Assembly: GCF_014218295.1 (NCBI RefSeq)
Contig: NZ_AP023287.1
Location: forward strand, 5,332,001 to 5,396,000
DNA length: 64,000 nucleotides
Direction: 5' to 3'
From: Mycolicibacterium litorale
GTDB taxonomy: Bacteria; Actinomycetota; Actinomycetes; Mycobacteriales; Mycobacteriaceae
The translations under genes and the position numbers were made by a program. This document shows positions 34,057 through 44,040 of the stretch, piece after piece. The notes below the pieces were generated by a model that was given only the letters and a program-made list of their open reading frames with translations, was not told where the DNA came from and ran no database searches. Numbering within the stretch: the stretch's first letter is position 1; every line of letters begins with the position of its first letter.

Positions 34057-35403
34057 TCAGCTCGGGGTGCGTTCGCGGCTCGTGGCCGCCCGGGCCAGCG
34101 CGTAGAGCAGCGCACCAACTCCCAGCATGATCGCGGCGAACAGCCACACCTTGGCGGTCTGCTGGGTCATCAGCAGCACGCACGACGCGACGCCCAGCAC
34201 CGGCACCGCCGTCCACACGCGGAAGTGGTCGTGGTCCACGTGATCTCGGCGCAGCACCAGCACCGCGATGTTGGTGGAGATGAACACGAACAGCAGCAGC
34301 AGCACCACCGTCTCGGCCAGCGTGGACAGTTCACCGACCAGGGTGAGCAGCATCGCCACCACGGTGGTCGCGACGATCGCCACCCACGGTGTCCGGCGCT
34401 GCGGCAGCACCCGGCTGAGCACCGAGGGCAGCAGCCCGTGTTCTGCCATGCCGTAGGTGAGGCGGCTGGACATGATCATCGTCAGCAGAGCGCCGTTGGC
34501 GACGGCGACCAGCGCGATGGCGCTGAACAGCCAGTTCGGCACGCCGACCCCGGCGGCCGCGACCACGTCGAGCAGCGGGCCCGACGATTCCGCCAACTCG
34601 TCGGCGGGCAGCGCGATGGCGCTGGCGAGACCGACGAGCGCGTAGACGACACCCGCGGTGACGAGCGCACCGAACAGCGCGCTCGGATACACCTTGCTGG
34701 GATTGCGGATCTCCTCGGCGACGTTGGCCGACGTCTCGAACCCCACGAACGAGTAGTACGCGACGATCGCGCCGGCCAGGATCGCCAGCGCCGGCGTGGC
34801 ACCGTCGGGGAACTCCCCGACCCGGCCCACCTCACCGCGGCCACCGCCGACCATCACCGCCACGGCGACGATGACGATCATCAGACCGCTCAACTCGATG
34901 ACCGTCATCACGACGTTGCTCTTGACCGACTCGCTGATGCCCCTGGCGTTCAGGGCCGCGATGAGCGCGAGGAACACGATCGCGGCCGGGATCGCGGGTA
35001 CGTCGATGAACGTGGACAGGTAGTCGCCGGCGAACGCCAGCGCGAGGCCGGCCGCGCTGGTCACGCCCGCCGCCAACATGCTGAACCCGACCAGGAACGA
35101 CACCGCCGGTTGCTTGAACGCCCGCTCGGCGAAGACGGCGGCGCCTCCGGCCTTCGGGTACTTGGTCACCAGTTCGGCGTAGGAGCCCGCGGTGAGCAGC
35201 GCGAGCAGCAGCGCGATCAGCAGCGGCGCCCACAGCACACCGCCGACATCCTGCGCGAGCACACCCATCAGGGCGTAGATCCCGGCTCCGAGCACGTCGC
35301 CGAGGATGAACAGGAACAGCAGCGGCCCGGTGATCTTGCGTTTGAGTTTGCCGTCCGTCGCCGGTTCGTCGGCGTGGACCCGTTCGGTCGCCTCCGGTGC
35401 CAT
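34057..35403 (-). CDS. APC-family amino acid permease
   Basis: A 448-residue transporter with about 12 helices. The first helix carries GDVLGAGIYALMG, the unwound substrate-binding segment of APC transporters, and VGFETSANVAEEIRNPSK is the conserved helix-6/loop motif. It imports an amino acid, with cationic or neutral specificity not decidable. The ATG at 35403 is preferred to the one at 35445 since GGAGGT lies just upstream of it. Confidence 0.9.
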   Translation of the reverse strand: MAPEATERVHADEPATDGKLKRKITGPLLFLFILGDVLGAGIYALMGVLAQDVGGVLWAPLLIALLLALLTAGSYAELVTKYPKAGGAAVFAERAFKQPAVSFLVGFSMLAAGVTSAAGLALAFAGDYLSTFIDVPAIPAAIVFLALIAALNARGISESVKSNVVMTVIELSGLMIVIVAVAVMVGGGRGEVGRVGEFPDGATPALAILAGAIVAYYSFVGFETSANVAEEIRNPSKVYPSALFGALVTAGVVYALVGLASAIALPADELAESSGPLLDVVAAAGVGVPNWLFSAIALVAVANGALLTMIMSSRLTYGMAEHGLLPSVLSRVLPQRRTPWVAIVATTVVAMLLTLVGELSTLAETVVLLLLFVFISTNIAVLVLRRDHVDHDHFRVWTAVPVLGVASCVLLMTQQTAKVWLFAAIMLGVGALLYALARAATSRERTPS

Positions 35404-35538
35404 CCGTACCTCCAGGACATGCGCCGGAAGCGGCTCTTCCGACACCGATTGTTAGCAGGTACCCAGCTCAGCGCATACGCATGCCTGAGCCGCCCGCGCC
35501 GAGGCCTACCCTTGCCGACGGGGCCAAGGGAAGGACTC

Positions 35539-36804
35539 ATGACGACCACCGAGACACCCGACGGCCGCATCAGGGTGCCGGCCGACCTCGATGCGGTGAC
35601 CACCATCGGCGCCGAGGACCACAGCGGCGTCGATCCCGCCGCCGTCGCACGCATCTGGCAGGCGGCGCGGCACTGGTACTCGGCCGGTATGCACCCCGCG
35701 ATCCAGGTGTGCCTGCGCCACCACGGCCGCGTGATCCTCAACCGCGCGATCGGACACGGGTGGGGCAACGGACCCGACGACCCGGCCGGCGCGGAGAAGG
35801 TCGTGGCCACACCGGACACGCCGTTCTGCGTGTACAGCGCCGCCAAGGCGATCACCACGACGGTCGTGCACATGCTCGCCGAACGCGGTCACTTCTCCCT
35901 CGACGACCGGGTGTGCGAATACCTGCCGAACTACACCAGCCACGGCAAGTACCGCACCACGATCCGCCACGTCATGACGCACAGTGCCGGCGTCCCGTTC
36001 CCCACGGGTGAGCGGCCGAACCTCAAGCGCATGAACGACAGCGAGTACGCCCGGCAGATGCTCGGCGACCTCCGTCCGCTGTACCGGCCCGGCTTCGTGC
36101 ACATCTATCACGCGCTGACGTGGGGGCCGCTGGTGCGCGAGATCGTGTCGGCGGCGACGGGACGCAACATCCGCGACATCCTCGCCACCGAGATCCTCGA
36201 ACCGCTCGGCTTCCGCTGGACCAACTTCGGTGTCGCCGAGCGCGACGTCCCGCTCGTCGCGCCGAGTCACGCCACCGGGAAACCGCTGCCCGCCCCGATC
36301 GCCGCGGCGTTCCGCACGGCCGTCGGCGGCACCCTGCACCAGATCATCCCGTTCACCAACACCCCCCTGTTCCTGACCGGTGTGGTGCCGTCGTCGAGCA
36401 CGGTGTCCAACGCCCAGGAACTGTCCCGGTTCGCCGAACTGCTGCGCCGCGGTGGCGAACTCGACGGCGTCCGGGTGCTGGCACCCGAGACGTTGCGGCA
36501 GGCCACCCGCGAATGCCGTCGCCTGCGCCCCGACCTCGCGACCGGGTTGATGCCGCTGCGCTGGGGCACCGGATACATGCTGGGTTCCAACCGGTTCGGG
36601 CCGTTCGGACGCAACGCCCCCGCGGCGTTCGGCCACACCGGACTGGTGGACATCGCCGTCTGGGCGGATCCGGCGCGCGGTCTGGCGGCGGGTGTGGTCA
36701 GTAGCGGAAAACCGGGCCGACACCGGGAAGCCAACCGGTACCCCGCCCTACTGGACCGCATCAACACCGAGTTACCCCCAGGCGGTGGTGGGATACTCGA
36801 CTGA
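35539..36804 (+). CDS. Serine hydrolase of the beta-lactamase/EstB class
   Basis: A 421-residue class C beta-lactamase-fold protein. SxxK is SAAK at residues 100-103, the Tyr motif is in HIYHAL, and the KTG-equivalent is GHTGL near the C-terminus. Mycobacterial members are mostly esterases or D,D-peptidase-like enzymes of unknown substrate. No signal peptide is seen, so it is probably cytoplasmic. GGAAGGA precedes the ATG at 35539. Its stop overlaps the start of the PAS-ANTAR gene (TGATG). Confidence 0.87.
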   Translation: MTTTETPDGRIRVPADLDAVTTIGAEDHSGVDPAAVARIWQAARHWYSAGMHPAIQVCLRHHGRVILNRAIGHGWGNGPDDPAGAEKVVATPDTPFCVYSAAKAITTTVVHMLAERGHFSLDDRVCEYLPNYTSHGKYRTTIRHVMTHSAGVPFPTGERPNLKRMNDSEYARQMLGDLRPLYRPGFVHIYHALTWGPLVREIVSAATGRNIRDILATEILEPLGFRWTNFGVAERDVPLVAPSHATGKPLPAPIAAAFRTAVGGTLHQIIPFTNTPLFLTGVVPSSSTVSNAQELSRFAELLRRGGELDGVRVLAPETLRQATRECRRLRPDLATGLMPLRWGTGYMLGSNRFGPFGRNAPAAFGHTGLVDIAVWADPARGLAAGVVSSGKPGRHREANRYPALLDRINTELPPGGGGILD

Positions 36805-37467
36805 TGCCGCGCACTGGTGGGAGAAGGCGCCTCGACGGCGACGACGGTCAGCCGTCGCACATCGGCAGCTTCAAGTTCTACTTCGTCGGTCAGCGGTGGG
36901 AATGGTCCGACGAGGTCGCCCGGATGCACGGATTACGAACCGGGTACGGTGCGACCCACCACGGAACTGCTGCTGTCGCACAAACATCCCGACGATCGCA
37001 GGCTCGTGCAGGATCTGCTCGACCACGCGCTGCACACCGGCGAGTCGTTCTCCAGCAGGCACCGCTTCATCGACACCCACGGGGAGGAGCACGACGTCCT
37101 CGTGGTGGCGGACCGGATGCTCGACGACCGCGGCACCGTCATCGGGTCGAGCGGCTACTACGTCGACCTCACCGCCAGTCTCGACGAAGTCCGGCAGGAA
37201 GTGCTCGACGAACAGCTCCCCGGGCTGTTCGAGTCCAGGGCGGTCATCGAGCAGGCCAAGGGTGCGCTGATGGTGATCTACCGCATCAGCGCCGACCAGG
37301 CGTTCCGGGTGCTGCAGTGGCGTTCCCAGGAAACCAACACGAAATTGCGCTCGCTCGCCGCGCAACTCGTCGCCGAGATCGGTGATCTGCCCGCGGCGCC
37401 GTCGTCCACCCAGAGCCAGTTCGACCACCTGCTGCTGACGATTCACGCACGGGTCGCCGGTGAATGA
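36804..37467 (+). CDS. PAS-ANTAR RNA-binding regulator, frameshifted in the PAS domain
   Basis: From the ATG at 36804 the frame reads as the start of a PAS domain (IGSFKFYFVGQRWEWSDEV, ARMHG). After base 36935 or so sense continues only one base out of register (YEPGTVRPTTELLLSHKHPD) and runs to the stop at 37467. An extra T in GGATTACG explains the shift. The C-terminus is a clear ANTAR domain (RAVIEQAKGALMVIYRIS, then LRSLAAQLV), which binds two-hexaloop RNA to prevent transcription termination. Start-stop overlap couples it to the upstream hydrolase. As sequenced, no full-length protein is made. Confidence 0.78.
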
Positions 37468-37605
37468 ATGCGCTGAACGGATTTCTGGCCCCCTCACCGC
37501 CGACTAGGATTTGAGCGCCGCTCCGGTGGATCCGGGCCGGCGACCGTCGGCGCCGTCAGCCGCGGCACAGGACAGCGGATGAGGTAGCGAGGCAGGCTGA
37601 CACGG

Positions 37606-37986
37606 ATGCAACCGTTGGAGGTCGAACACGACGCGCGCGCGGACGCGATCGTGGTCAGGGTCAGGGGTGACGTCGATTCGATGACCGTCGAGACGCTGAA
37701 CTCCGAACTGGCGAAGGCACGCGTCGATGCGCTCGATCACTCCGCCCGACTGCTGGTCGTCGACCTCTCGGAAGTCACCTACTTCGGGAGCGCCGCGCTC
37801 AACGCGGTGTTGTCGTGTCACGAGGACGGTTCCGCCGAGGGAACCTCGGTGGCGCTGGTCGCCGATCAGCCGTTCGTGAGGCAGCCCATCGAGATCACCG
37901 GACTCGACCGTGTGCTCGACACGTATCCGTCCATCGACGCCGCGCTCGAGCACCGTCAGGACCCGGACGGACGGACCCCGCGGTAG
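37606..37986 (+). CDS. STAS-domain anti-anti-sigma factor-like protein
   Basis: A 126-residue single STAS domain. DLSEVTYFGSAALNAVL at about 53-69 is the phospho-acceptor loop, with Ser62 at the expected place. It lies apart from any RsbW gene and follows the PAS-ANTAR gene by 138 bases. It may feed into the partner-switching kinase at 15055-15528 or another one. The 3' end overlaps the convergent oxidoreductase gene by 31 bases. Confidence 0.82.
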   Translation: MQPLEVEHDARADAIVVRVRGDVDSMTVETLNSELAKARVDALDHSARLLVVDLSEVTYFGSAALNAVLSCHEDGSAEGTSVALVADQPFVRQPIEITGLDRVLDTYPSIDAALEHRQDPDGRTPR

Positions 37987-39176
37987 ATTCCGCGCCGCAC
38001 GATCCACGGTTGCAGCACACGCCGCACCGACCACGCGGGGAAGCGGAACGCGGTGCCGTTGGGGGCGAACACCTCGAGGCCGTCCGGCTGGGCGCCGAGC
38101 ACCGAACCCCACCGCCGGGTGGGCGCACGGTAGTCGCGCAGCCGACGGCCGCCGAAGTCCGCACGAACGTTGCGGGCCAGCAGTTCATCGGCTCGGTTGC
38201 GGGCGCTGCTGCGCAACGGGTCGGTGGCCGCCACGTCACCGACCGCCCAGATATTCTCGTGCCCAACGACTTTCAACGTGGGTGCCACCCGGACGAAACC
38301 GTCGTCGTCGAGCAGTCCGGCGGGCAGCCAGTCGGTGTTGGGCCGGACGCGACCGATCGCCCACAGCACGGCATCGGCCGACGACGGCGACTGCCCGGTG
38401 CTCCACTCGACCGGTTCGGCGGTGATGCGGTCGCAACCGAAGCCTTCGGGCACGACGGCGCGACGGCCCGGTCGCAGGACCACACCCAGCCCGTCGAGTC
38501 GCCGGGCGATCCGCGCCCACACCCTCGGATGATGATGCGGGAGCGGCCTCGGCCCGGGGAAGCACAGTTCGACACAGGTTTCCGGCCAGGTGAGCGCCAG
38601 ATTCGCGGCACTGCTCACCGCTGCCGCACCCCCTCCCACCACGAGGACCGAACGGGCGGCGGCCAGCCGCGCGTGATCGGCGCGCAACTGGGCGGCGACC
38701 TCGTCGGCGGACCGATGACCCGGTCTGCGCCAGAATCCGTTGGTCACCCCGGTGGCGATGACGAGCGCATCGAAGTCCTCGACCATTGCGGAGCCATCCG
38801 AGTTGTGCCCGAACACCTTTCGGCCTTCCAGGTCCACGCCCGTCAGGGTGGCGTGCGCGGTGCGCACCGGGTCGAGGGCGCGGAACCGCTCGAACGGGAT
38901 CCAGTAGTCGCGCGCCCACTCGTCGGGACGGGCGAGCCGCACGCCGAGCTCCTGTCCGCTGACCAGGCCGGGTTGCCCGGAGATCCCGACGACGTCGAAG
39001 TGGCGGGCCAACCGCATCGCGGTCAGTACACCGCTGTCGCCGAGTCCGGCGACGACGATGCGTGGACGGTTCGCACGCGCGCCTTGCGCGGCGGACGCGG
39101 CACGAACGGCGACATCCGGTCGATGACGTCCTGGGAGCCGGGGCGGCGATGCGGTCTTGCTCCGGTGTGCGGTCAC
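37956..39176 (-). CDS. FAD/NAD(P)-binding oxidoreductase (NDH-2-like)
   Basis: A 406-residue two-dinucleotide-fold protein. The FAD motif VAGLGDSGVLTAMRL begins at about residue 40, the NAD(P) motif VLVVGGGAAAVSSAAN is central, and NIWAVGDVAATDP is the second FAD contact. The pattern fits type II NADH dehydrogenase/AIF-like reductases, but the FAD glycine motif is non-standard (GLGDSG). GTG at 39176 is chosen because GGAGG sits eight bases before it. It diverges from the acyl-CoA dehydrogenase gene. Electron acceptor unknown. Confidence 0.8.
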   Translation of the reverse strand: MTAHRSKTASPPRLPGRHRPDVAVRAASAAQGARANRPRIVVAGLGDSGVLTAMRLARHFDVVGISGQPGLVSGQELGVRLARPDEWARDYWIPFERFRALDPVRTAHATLTGVDLEGRKVFGHNSDGSAMVEDFDALVIATGVTNGFWRRPGHRSADEVAAQLRADHARLAAARSVLVVGGGAAAVSSAANLALTWPETCVELCFPGPRPLPHHHPRVWARIARRLDGLGVVLRPGRRAVVPEGFGCDRITAEPVEWSTGQSPSSADAVLWAIGRVRPNTDWLPAGLLDDDGFVRVAPTLKVVGHENIWAVGDVAATDPLRSSARNRADELLARNVRADFGGRRLRDYRAPTRRWGSVLGAQPDGLEVFAPNGTAFRFPAWSVRRVLQPWIVRRGIYRGVRPSGS

Positions 39177-39258
39177 GGGCGGCACCTCCCCGGCGGTGAG
39201 TGACGTGGGCCACAGCGGCTCGAACGGTAACACGTTCCAGTCCCGGCGCCGACGGGCT

Positions 39259-39264
39259 TATCGT
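39259..39264 (+). promoter_or_regulatory. -10 element (TATCGT) for leaderless acyl-CoA dehydrogenase gene
   Basis: TATCGT fits TANNNT and ends six bases before the GTG at 39271, with no ribosome site between. It supports that GTG as the start. Confidence 0.5.
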
Positions 39265-39270
39265 GACTGG

Positions 39271-40461
39271 GTGAGCACCGCCGCCGATGCCGACCGGGTT
39301 GCCCAACTCGCCAACCGGGTCGTGGCCGACCACGACCCGAAGACCGTGCCGATCCCGGAGTTCCTCGGGGCCTGCTACGACGCGGGACTGTCGTGGGTCC
39401 ACTTCCCCGAGGGTCTCGGTGGGCTGGGGGTGTCGCGCGGCCTGCAGGCGGTCGCCGACGGGATCCTGCAGGGCGCGGGCGGCCCGGTTCCGTTGGGCCT
39501 CAACCCGATGGGGTACGGCATGGCGGCGCCGACGATCCGCGAACACGCGCAGACCGAGGAGGTGAAGCGGTCCTGGCTGCGGCCGCTGGCCACGACCGAA
39601 CACATCTGGTGTCAGCTGTTCTCCGAACCGGGTGCGGGCTCGGATCTGGCCGGGTTGGCGACGTCGGCGGTGCCCGACGGTGACGACTGGGTGATCAACG
39701 GCCAGAAGGTGTGGACCAGCCTGGCGCACCGCGCACGGTGGGGTCTGCTGCTGGCCCGCACCGACCCGGACGTCCCCAAGCACAAGGGGCTGACGTACTT
39801 CGTCGTCGACATGCACTCCCCGGGTGTGCAGACCCGGCCGCTTCGTCAACTGACCGGCCACGCCGAGTTCAACGAGGTGTACTTCACCGACGCCCGCATC
39901 CCCGACGCGCACCGGCTGGGCGCCGTCGGCGACGGCTGGCGGGTGGCGATGACGACGTTGATGAACGAGCGCAGCGCGCTCGGCGCCAGCGGCAGCCGAC
40001 GCGGCGCGGGCACCATCGCCGACGCCGTCGCGCTGTGGGCGTCACGCCCGCACCGGCAGACGCCGGTGCTGCGCGACCGGCTGACCGAACTCTGGTTGCG
40101 CGCCGAGGCGCAGCGGCTGACCTCGGAGCGGTCACGCGCGTCGGCGACGGTCGGCGGACCCGGGCCGGAAGGGTCGATCGGCAAGCTGGTCGGTGCCGAG
40201 CTCAATCAACGAATCTACCAGTGGTGCATGGACTTTCTCGGCCCCGAGGGGCTGCTCTACCACAGCTACGCGATGGACAGCGGGGACAAGAGCGACTGGC
40301 GCGGGCCCGTTCAGCAGCGGTTCCTGCGCAGCCGCGCCAACACGATCGAAGGGGGAACCTCGGACGTGATGCGCAACATCCTCGGCGAGCGGGTGCTCGG
40401 TCTGCCGGGAGATCTACGTGCCGATGCGGGCATGCCGTGGAAGGAGGTGCCCCGTGGCTGA
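39271..40461 (+). CDS. Acyl-CoA dehydrogenase, first subunit of a pair
   Basis: A 396-residue acyl-CoA dehydrogenase. WCQLFSEPGAGSDLAGL in the middle domain and the C-terminal FLRSRANTIEGGTSDVMRN with GERVLGLP are typical of mycobacterial FadE proteins. It overlaps the next acyl-CoA dehydrogenase gene by eight bases. Such adjacent FadE genes usually make an alpha2beta2 heterotetramer in which only one subunit carries the full active site, as in sterol side-chain degradation. Substrate here is unknown; no other beta-oxidation gene adjoins. Confidence 0.88.
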   Translation: MSTAADADRVAQLANRVVADHDPKTVPIPEFLGACYDAGLSWVHFPEGLGGLGVSRGLQAVADGILQGAGGPVPLGLNPMGYGMAAPTIREHAQTEEVKRSWLRPLATTEHIWCQLFSEPGAGSDLAGLATSAVPDGDDWVINGQKVWTSLAHRARWGLLLARTDPDVPKHKGLTYFVVDMHSPGVQTRPLRQLTGHAEFNEVYFTDARIPDAHRLGAVGDGWRVAMTTLMNERSALGASGSRRGAGTIADAVALWASRPHRQTPVLRDRLTELWLRAEAQRLTSERSRASATVGGPGPEGSIGKLVGAELNQRIYQWCMDFLGPEGLLYHSYAMDSGDKSDWRGPVQQRFLRSRANTIEGGTSDVMRNILGERVLGLPGDLRADAGMPWKEVPRG

Positions 40462-41581
40462 ATGGGTCTATACCGACGAGCAGCGGCAGTTGCGCGATGC
40501 GGTGCGGGGGTTCTGCGCCGACCACTTCGACGAGCAGACGGTGCGCCGCCTCATGGAATCCGACCCGCCGTTCGACCCGGGGTTGTGGGCGCGACTGGGC
40601 GGTGAGCTCGGCGTGCTGGGCCTGTCGGTGCCCGAGGCCGACGGCGGTGTCGGCGGCACGCTGGTCGACCAGGCCGTCGCGGTCGAGGAGTTCGGCGCAT
40701 CGCTGGTGTGCGGGCCGCTGTTCGGGACGGTGTATCTCACGGTGCCGGCCCTGGTGGCGGCCGCATCCGGACCTGCCCGCGACGCGCTGCTCGCCGACCT
40801 CGTCGAGGGCACCCGCACCGCGGCTTTCGCGGCGAGCGCCGACCGTGTGAGCGCCGACGGAGACAGGCTCACCGGTGACGTGGGGCCGGTGGTCGATGCC
40901 GGCTCGGCCGACGTCCTGCTGGTCGCGGCGACCGGTCCCGACTGGGTCGGCCTGTACGCGGTCGACGCCACCGCCGACGGCGTCGAACGCACACCGCTCG
41001 TCACCCTCGACCTGACCCGCCCGCAGGCCGCCGTCACCCTCTCCGACGCCCCCGCCACACTGATCGCCGGACCGGAGGACGCGGAGCGGGTCATCGCGCA
41101 CGCGCTGCACGTGGGTTCCGCCCTGCTGGCCGTCGAACAGGTCGGGGCGGCGCAACATCTGCTCGATCTCGCCGTCGACTACGCGAAGACAAGGTGGCAG
41201 TTCGGCCGTCCCATCGGGTCGTTCCAGGCGGTCAAACACCGGCTGGCCGACATGCTGGTCGACGCGGAGCACGCCCGCTCGACGGCCTATCACGCCGTGT
41301 GGGCGCTGACCGACGGCTCCGACGATCCCGCGTTGGCCACCGCGATCGCCCAGGCAGTGTGCTCGGCCGCGCTGAGCCGCATCGCCGCCGACACCATCCA
41401 GGTCCTCGGCGGTATCGGCTTCACCTGGGAACACCAGGCGCACCTGTACTTCAAACGGGCGACCACCGACGCCGCCCTGCTCGGCAGCGCCGAGGAGCAC
41501 CGCGCCCGCGTGGCCGAGTTGGTGCTCGACTCGGCGACTCCCGATCGCGTGCCCCGGGTGGCGGCGGGCGCACCCGGCTGA
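40454..41581 (+). CDS. Acyl-CoA dehydrogenase, second subunit of a pair
   Basis: A 375-residue acyl-CoA dehydrogenase-fold protein. DYAKTRWQFGRPIGSFQAVK and QVLGGIGFTWEHQAHLYFKR are the conserved C-terminal domain elements of the FadE28-like partner subunits; the middle domain is shortened relative to the first subunit. GTG at 40454 has a strong AAGGAGG six bases upstream, within the end of the preceding gene, so translation is coupled. Probably forms a complex with the 39271-40461 product. Confidence 0.88.
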   Translation: MAEWVYTDEQRQLRDAVRGFCADHFDEQTVRRLMESDPPFDPGLWARLGGELGVLGLSVPEADGGVGGTLVDQAVAVEEFGASLVCGPLFGTVYLTVPALVAAASGPARDALLADLVEGTRTAAFAASADRVSADGDRLTGDVGPVVDAGSADVLLVAATGPDWVGLYAVDATADGVERTPLVTLDLTRPQAAVTLSDAPATLIAGPEDAERVIAHALHVGSALLAVEQVGAAQHLLDLAVDYAKTRWQFGRPIGSFQAVKHRLADMLVDAEHARSTAYHAVWALTDGSDDPALATAIAQAVCSAALSRIAADTIQVLGGIGFTWEHQAHLYFKRATTDAALLGSAEEHRARVAELVLDSATPDRVPRVAAGAPG

Positions 41582-41649
41582 GAGACGCCCGGCACGAACG
41601 CCCGGGAGTCGCTATGCTGGCGCCTTTCCGCGCAAGACGGAGGAGGCCC

Positions 41650-42885
41650 ATGTCCGGTCACATCCGGTTGACGTCGCACAGCGGCGCGGTGGGCACCCCG
41701 CCCATCCGCTGGGGCGCACCGACAGCGGCAGAACGCGGGCCCGTGGTCGGGACGACCGCCAACCGTTCGCACCGCAACGTCATCGGCACCCACAGCGGTT
41801 CGTACAGCGTCTACCGGGCGCTGGCCGTCGCGGCGGGAGCGCTCAAGCGGGAGCATCGGGCCGACCTCACCGACACCGCCCCGACCGACACCGTGGGTCC
41901 GTACCCCCAGTGGAGTGAACCCTCCACGATCGTCAGCCTGGACCCGTGGGGCGCCAGCGTCGCCGAGGTGTTCACCGCGGAATTGGCTGCGGGCCTTGAC
42001 ATCCGACCCACCATCGCGATCACCAAGGCGCACGTGATCCTTCCGGAGATCACCGACGCGATCACCAAGGGCCGGCTGGTGCCCGACGGCCGCATCCTGC
42101 TGCCCAGCGGTGCGGCACTGGTCACCAAGGCGGCCGTCGAACCCGTGTGGTGGCTGCCCGGTGTGGCGCAGCGGTTCGGGTGCAACGAGACCGATCTGCG
42201 TCGCGTGCTGTTCGAGGAGACCGGCGGGATGTACCCGGAGCTGGTCACCCGGTCCGATCTCGAGGTGTTCCTGCCCCCGATCGGCGGTCAGACCGTCTAC
42301 ATCTTCGGAGCCGCAGGCGATCTCGCCGACCCGTCGGTGGAGCTGACCGCCCGGGTGCATGACGAGTGCAACGGCTCCGACGTCTTCGGCTCCGACATCT
42401 GTACCTGCCGGCCGTATCTGACCCACGCGATCGAGGAGTGCATCCGCGGCGCGCAGAACGGCGGTGTCGGCCTGGTCGCCTACTCGCGCAAGGAGGGCCG
42501 GGCGCTGGGCGAGGTGACCAAGTTCCTGGTCTACAACGCCCGCAAACGCCAGGTCGGCGGCGACACCGCCGATCAGTACTTCGCCCGCACCGAATGCGTG
42601 GCCGGTGTGCAGGACATGCGTTTCCAGGAGTTGATGCCCGATGTCCTGCACTGGTTCGGGATCCGCAAGATCCACCGCCTGGTGTCGATGAGCAACATGA
42701 AGTACGACGCGATCACGGGCTCGGGAATCGAAGTGGGAGAACGGATCAACATTCCCGACGAGCTGATCCCGCCGGACGCCCGGGTGGAGATCGACGCGAA
42801 GATGGCGGCCGGGTACTTCACGCCGGGTCCGGTGCCCGACGCCGAGGAACTCAAGAAGGTCAAGGGCCGCGGGTTGACGCCATGA
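41650..42885 (+). CDS. GTP cyclohydrolase II-like protein, URC1 homologue
   Basis: A 411-residue RibA-related protein. HDECNGSDVFGSDICTC at about 237-253 supplies the zinc cysteines in the C-x10-C-x-C spacing of GTP cyclohydrolase II, and SRKEGRALGEVTKFLVYNAR matches the RibA EGRGIG region. About 190 extra N-terminal residues precede the catalytic domain, as in URC1 of the yeast uracil-catabolism pathway. AGGAGG at 41641-41646 supports the ATG at 41650. It is coupled to a DUF1688 (URC4) gene and followed by upp, so I read it as pyrimidine catabolism, not riboflavin synthesis. Confidence 0.85.
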   Translation: MSGHIRLTSHSGAVGTPPIRWGAPTAAERGPVVGTTANRSHRNVIGTHSGSYSVYRALAVAAGALKREHRADLTDTAPTDTVGPYPQWSEPSTIVSLDPWGASVAEVFTAELAAGLDIRPTIAITKAHVILPEITDAITKGRLVPDGRILLPSGAALVTKAAVEPVWWLPGVAQRFGCNETDLRRVLFEETGGMYPELVTRSDLEVFLPPIGGQTVYIFGAAGDLADPSVELTARVHDECNGSDVFGSDICTCRPYLTHAIEECIRGAQNGGVGLVAYSRKEGRALGEVTKFLVYNARKRQVGGDTADQYFARTECVAGVQDMRFQELMPDVLHWFGIRKIHRLVSMSNMKYDAITGSGIEVGERINIPDELIPPDARVEIDAKMAAGYFTPGPVPDAEELKKVKGRGLTP

Positions 42886-44021
42886 CGACGGCCGCCGCGC
42901 TGCGCAGCACCGACGCCGTCCGGGAACGCTCCGGGGAACTGCTGCGGCGGGCCCGCGCGGGCGACTCGGCGTGGTTCACCGTCGCCGACGACGCTCTCGA
43001 TCGGGCCGCCGACGTCGTCGCCGACGTCACCCGCTCGCGCTATCCCGACCTCGACATCCCGTTTCACAGTCGGTGGCGGCATTTCGAAGCCGGCGGGGTG
43101 AACCGCACCGCGGCACTCGAGGGAGACCCTCGGGCGATGATCGACGTGGCGGTGGTCAGTGTGCTGCTCGACGCCGGCGCCGGCGCGGACTGGAGCTTCC
43201 GCGAAGAGTGCACAGGACAACGATTCTCGCGATCGGAGGGGCTGGCGGTCGCGAGCTGGCACGCGTTCGCCGGCGGGGTGTTCTCGTCGGATCCGGGCGA
43301 TCCGCTGCGGGCGGACGCCGAAGGGCTGCGGTCGTTGACCGTCGACCGTTTGGCCGCGGCCTTCCAGGTCGGGGCCGGCAATCCGCTGGTGGGGCTCGAC
43401 GGTCGGGTGGAACTGCTGCATCGTCTCGGTGACGCCGTGAGCGCGGAGGTGTTCGGCGGGCGGCCCGGCGGGATGTTCGACGCGCTCACCGTTACGGCTC
43501 AGACGGTGTACGCCCACGACATCCTCACGCTGCTGCTCGATACACTGTCGTCGATCTGGTTGAGCGACAACGAGATCGGCGGCGAGCCGCTGGGTGACTG
43601 CTGGCTTCATCCCGTGGTGGGCTGGGTTCCGTTCCACAAACTGTCGCAGTGGCTGACGTACTCACTGCTCGAACCGTTCACGTGGGCGGGTGTGCCGGTG
43701 GTGGGTGTCGACGCGCTCACCGGGCTGCCCGAGTACCGCAACGGCGGGCTGCTGCTCGACACCGGTGTGCTGGCGCTGCGCGAACCGGAGTCCGCTCGCC
43801 GCACATGGCAGGTCGGCGACGAACCGGTGGTGGAGTGGCGGGCGCTGACCGTGGCGCTGCTCGACGAGCTCGCACCGCTGGTGTGCGCGCGGCTCGGCGC
43901 CGAGATGCCGCTGGCGTGCGTCCTCGAGGGTGGGACGTGGGCGGCCGGGCGCATGTTGGCCCAGCGGGCCCGCGGCGGGTTGCCGCCGTTGACCGTCGCC
44001 AGCGACGGCACCGTCTTCTGA
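42882..44021 (+). CDS. DUF1688 protein, URC4 homologue
   Basis: A 379-residue protein with the DUF1688 signature [20 protein letters not shown] near residue 50 and [12 protein letters not shown] later. URC4 is required for uracil breakdown by the URC route in yeast; the reaction it performs is not settled as far as I know. ATG at 42882 overlaps the stop of the GTP cyclohydrolase II-like gene (ATGA). The next gene, upp, starts 20 bases after its stop. The three form a compact operon. Confidence 0.83.
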   Translation: MTTAAALRSTDAVRERSGELLRRARAGDSAWFTVADDALDRAADVVADVTRSRYPDLDIPFHSRWRHFEAGGVNRTAALEGDPRAMIDVAVVSVLLDAGAGADWSFREECTGQRFSRSEGLAVASWHAFAGGVFSSDPGDPLRADAEGLRSLTVDRLAAAFQVGAGNPLVGLDGRVELLHRLGDAVSAEVFGGRPGGMFDALTVTAQTVYAHDILTLLLDTLSSIWLSDNEIGGEPLGDCWLHPVVGWVPFHKLSQWLTYSLLEPFTWAGVPVVGVDALTGLPEYRNGGLLLDTGVLALREPESARRTWQVGDEPVVEWRALTVALLDELAPLVCARLGAEMPLACVLEGGTWAAGRMLAQRARGGLPPLTVASDGTVF

Positions 44022-44040
44022 CGTGAGAACAGGAGCTGAC

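Noticed and set aside
41650-42885. Riboflavin biosynthesis ribA
   Set aside because: The long N-terminal extension, the altered EGRGIG region and coupling to DUF1688 and upp fit URC1 better; no other rib gene is near.
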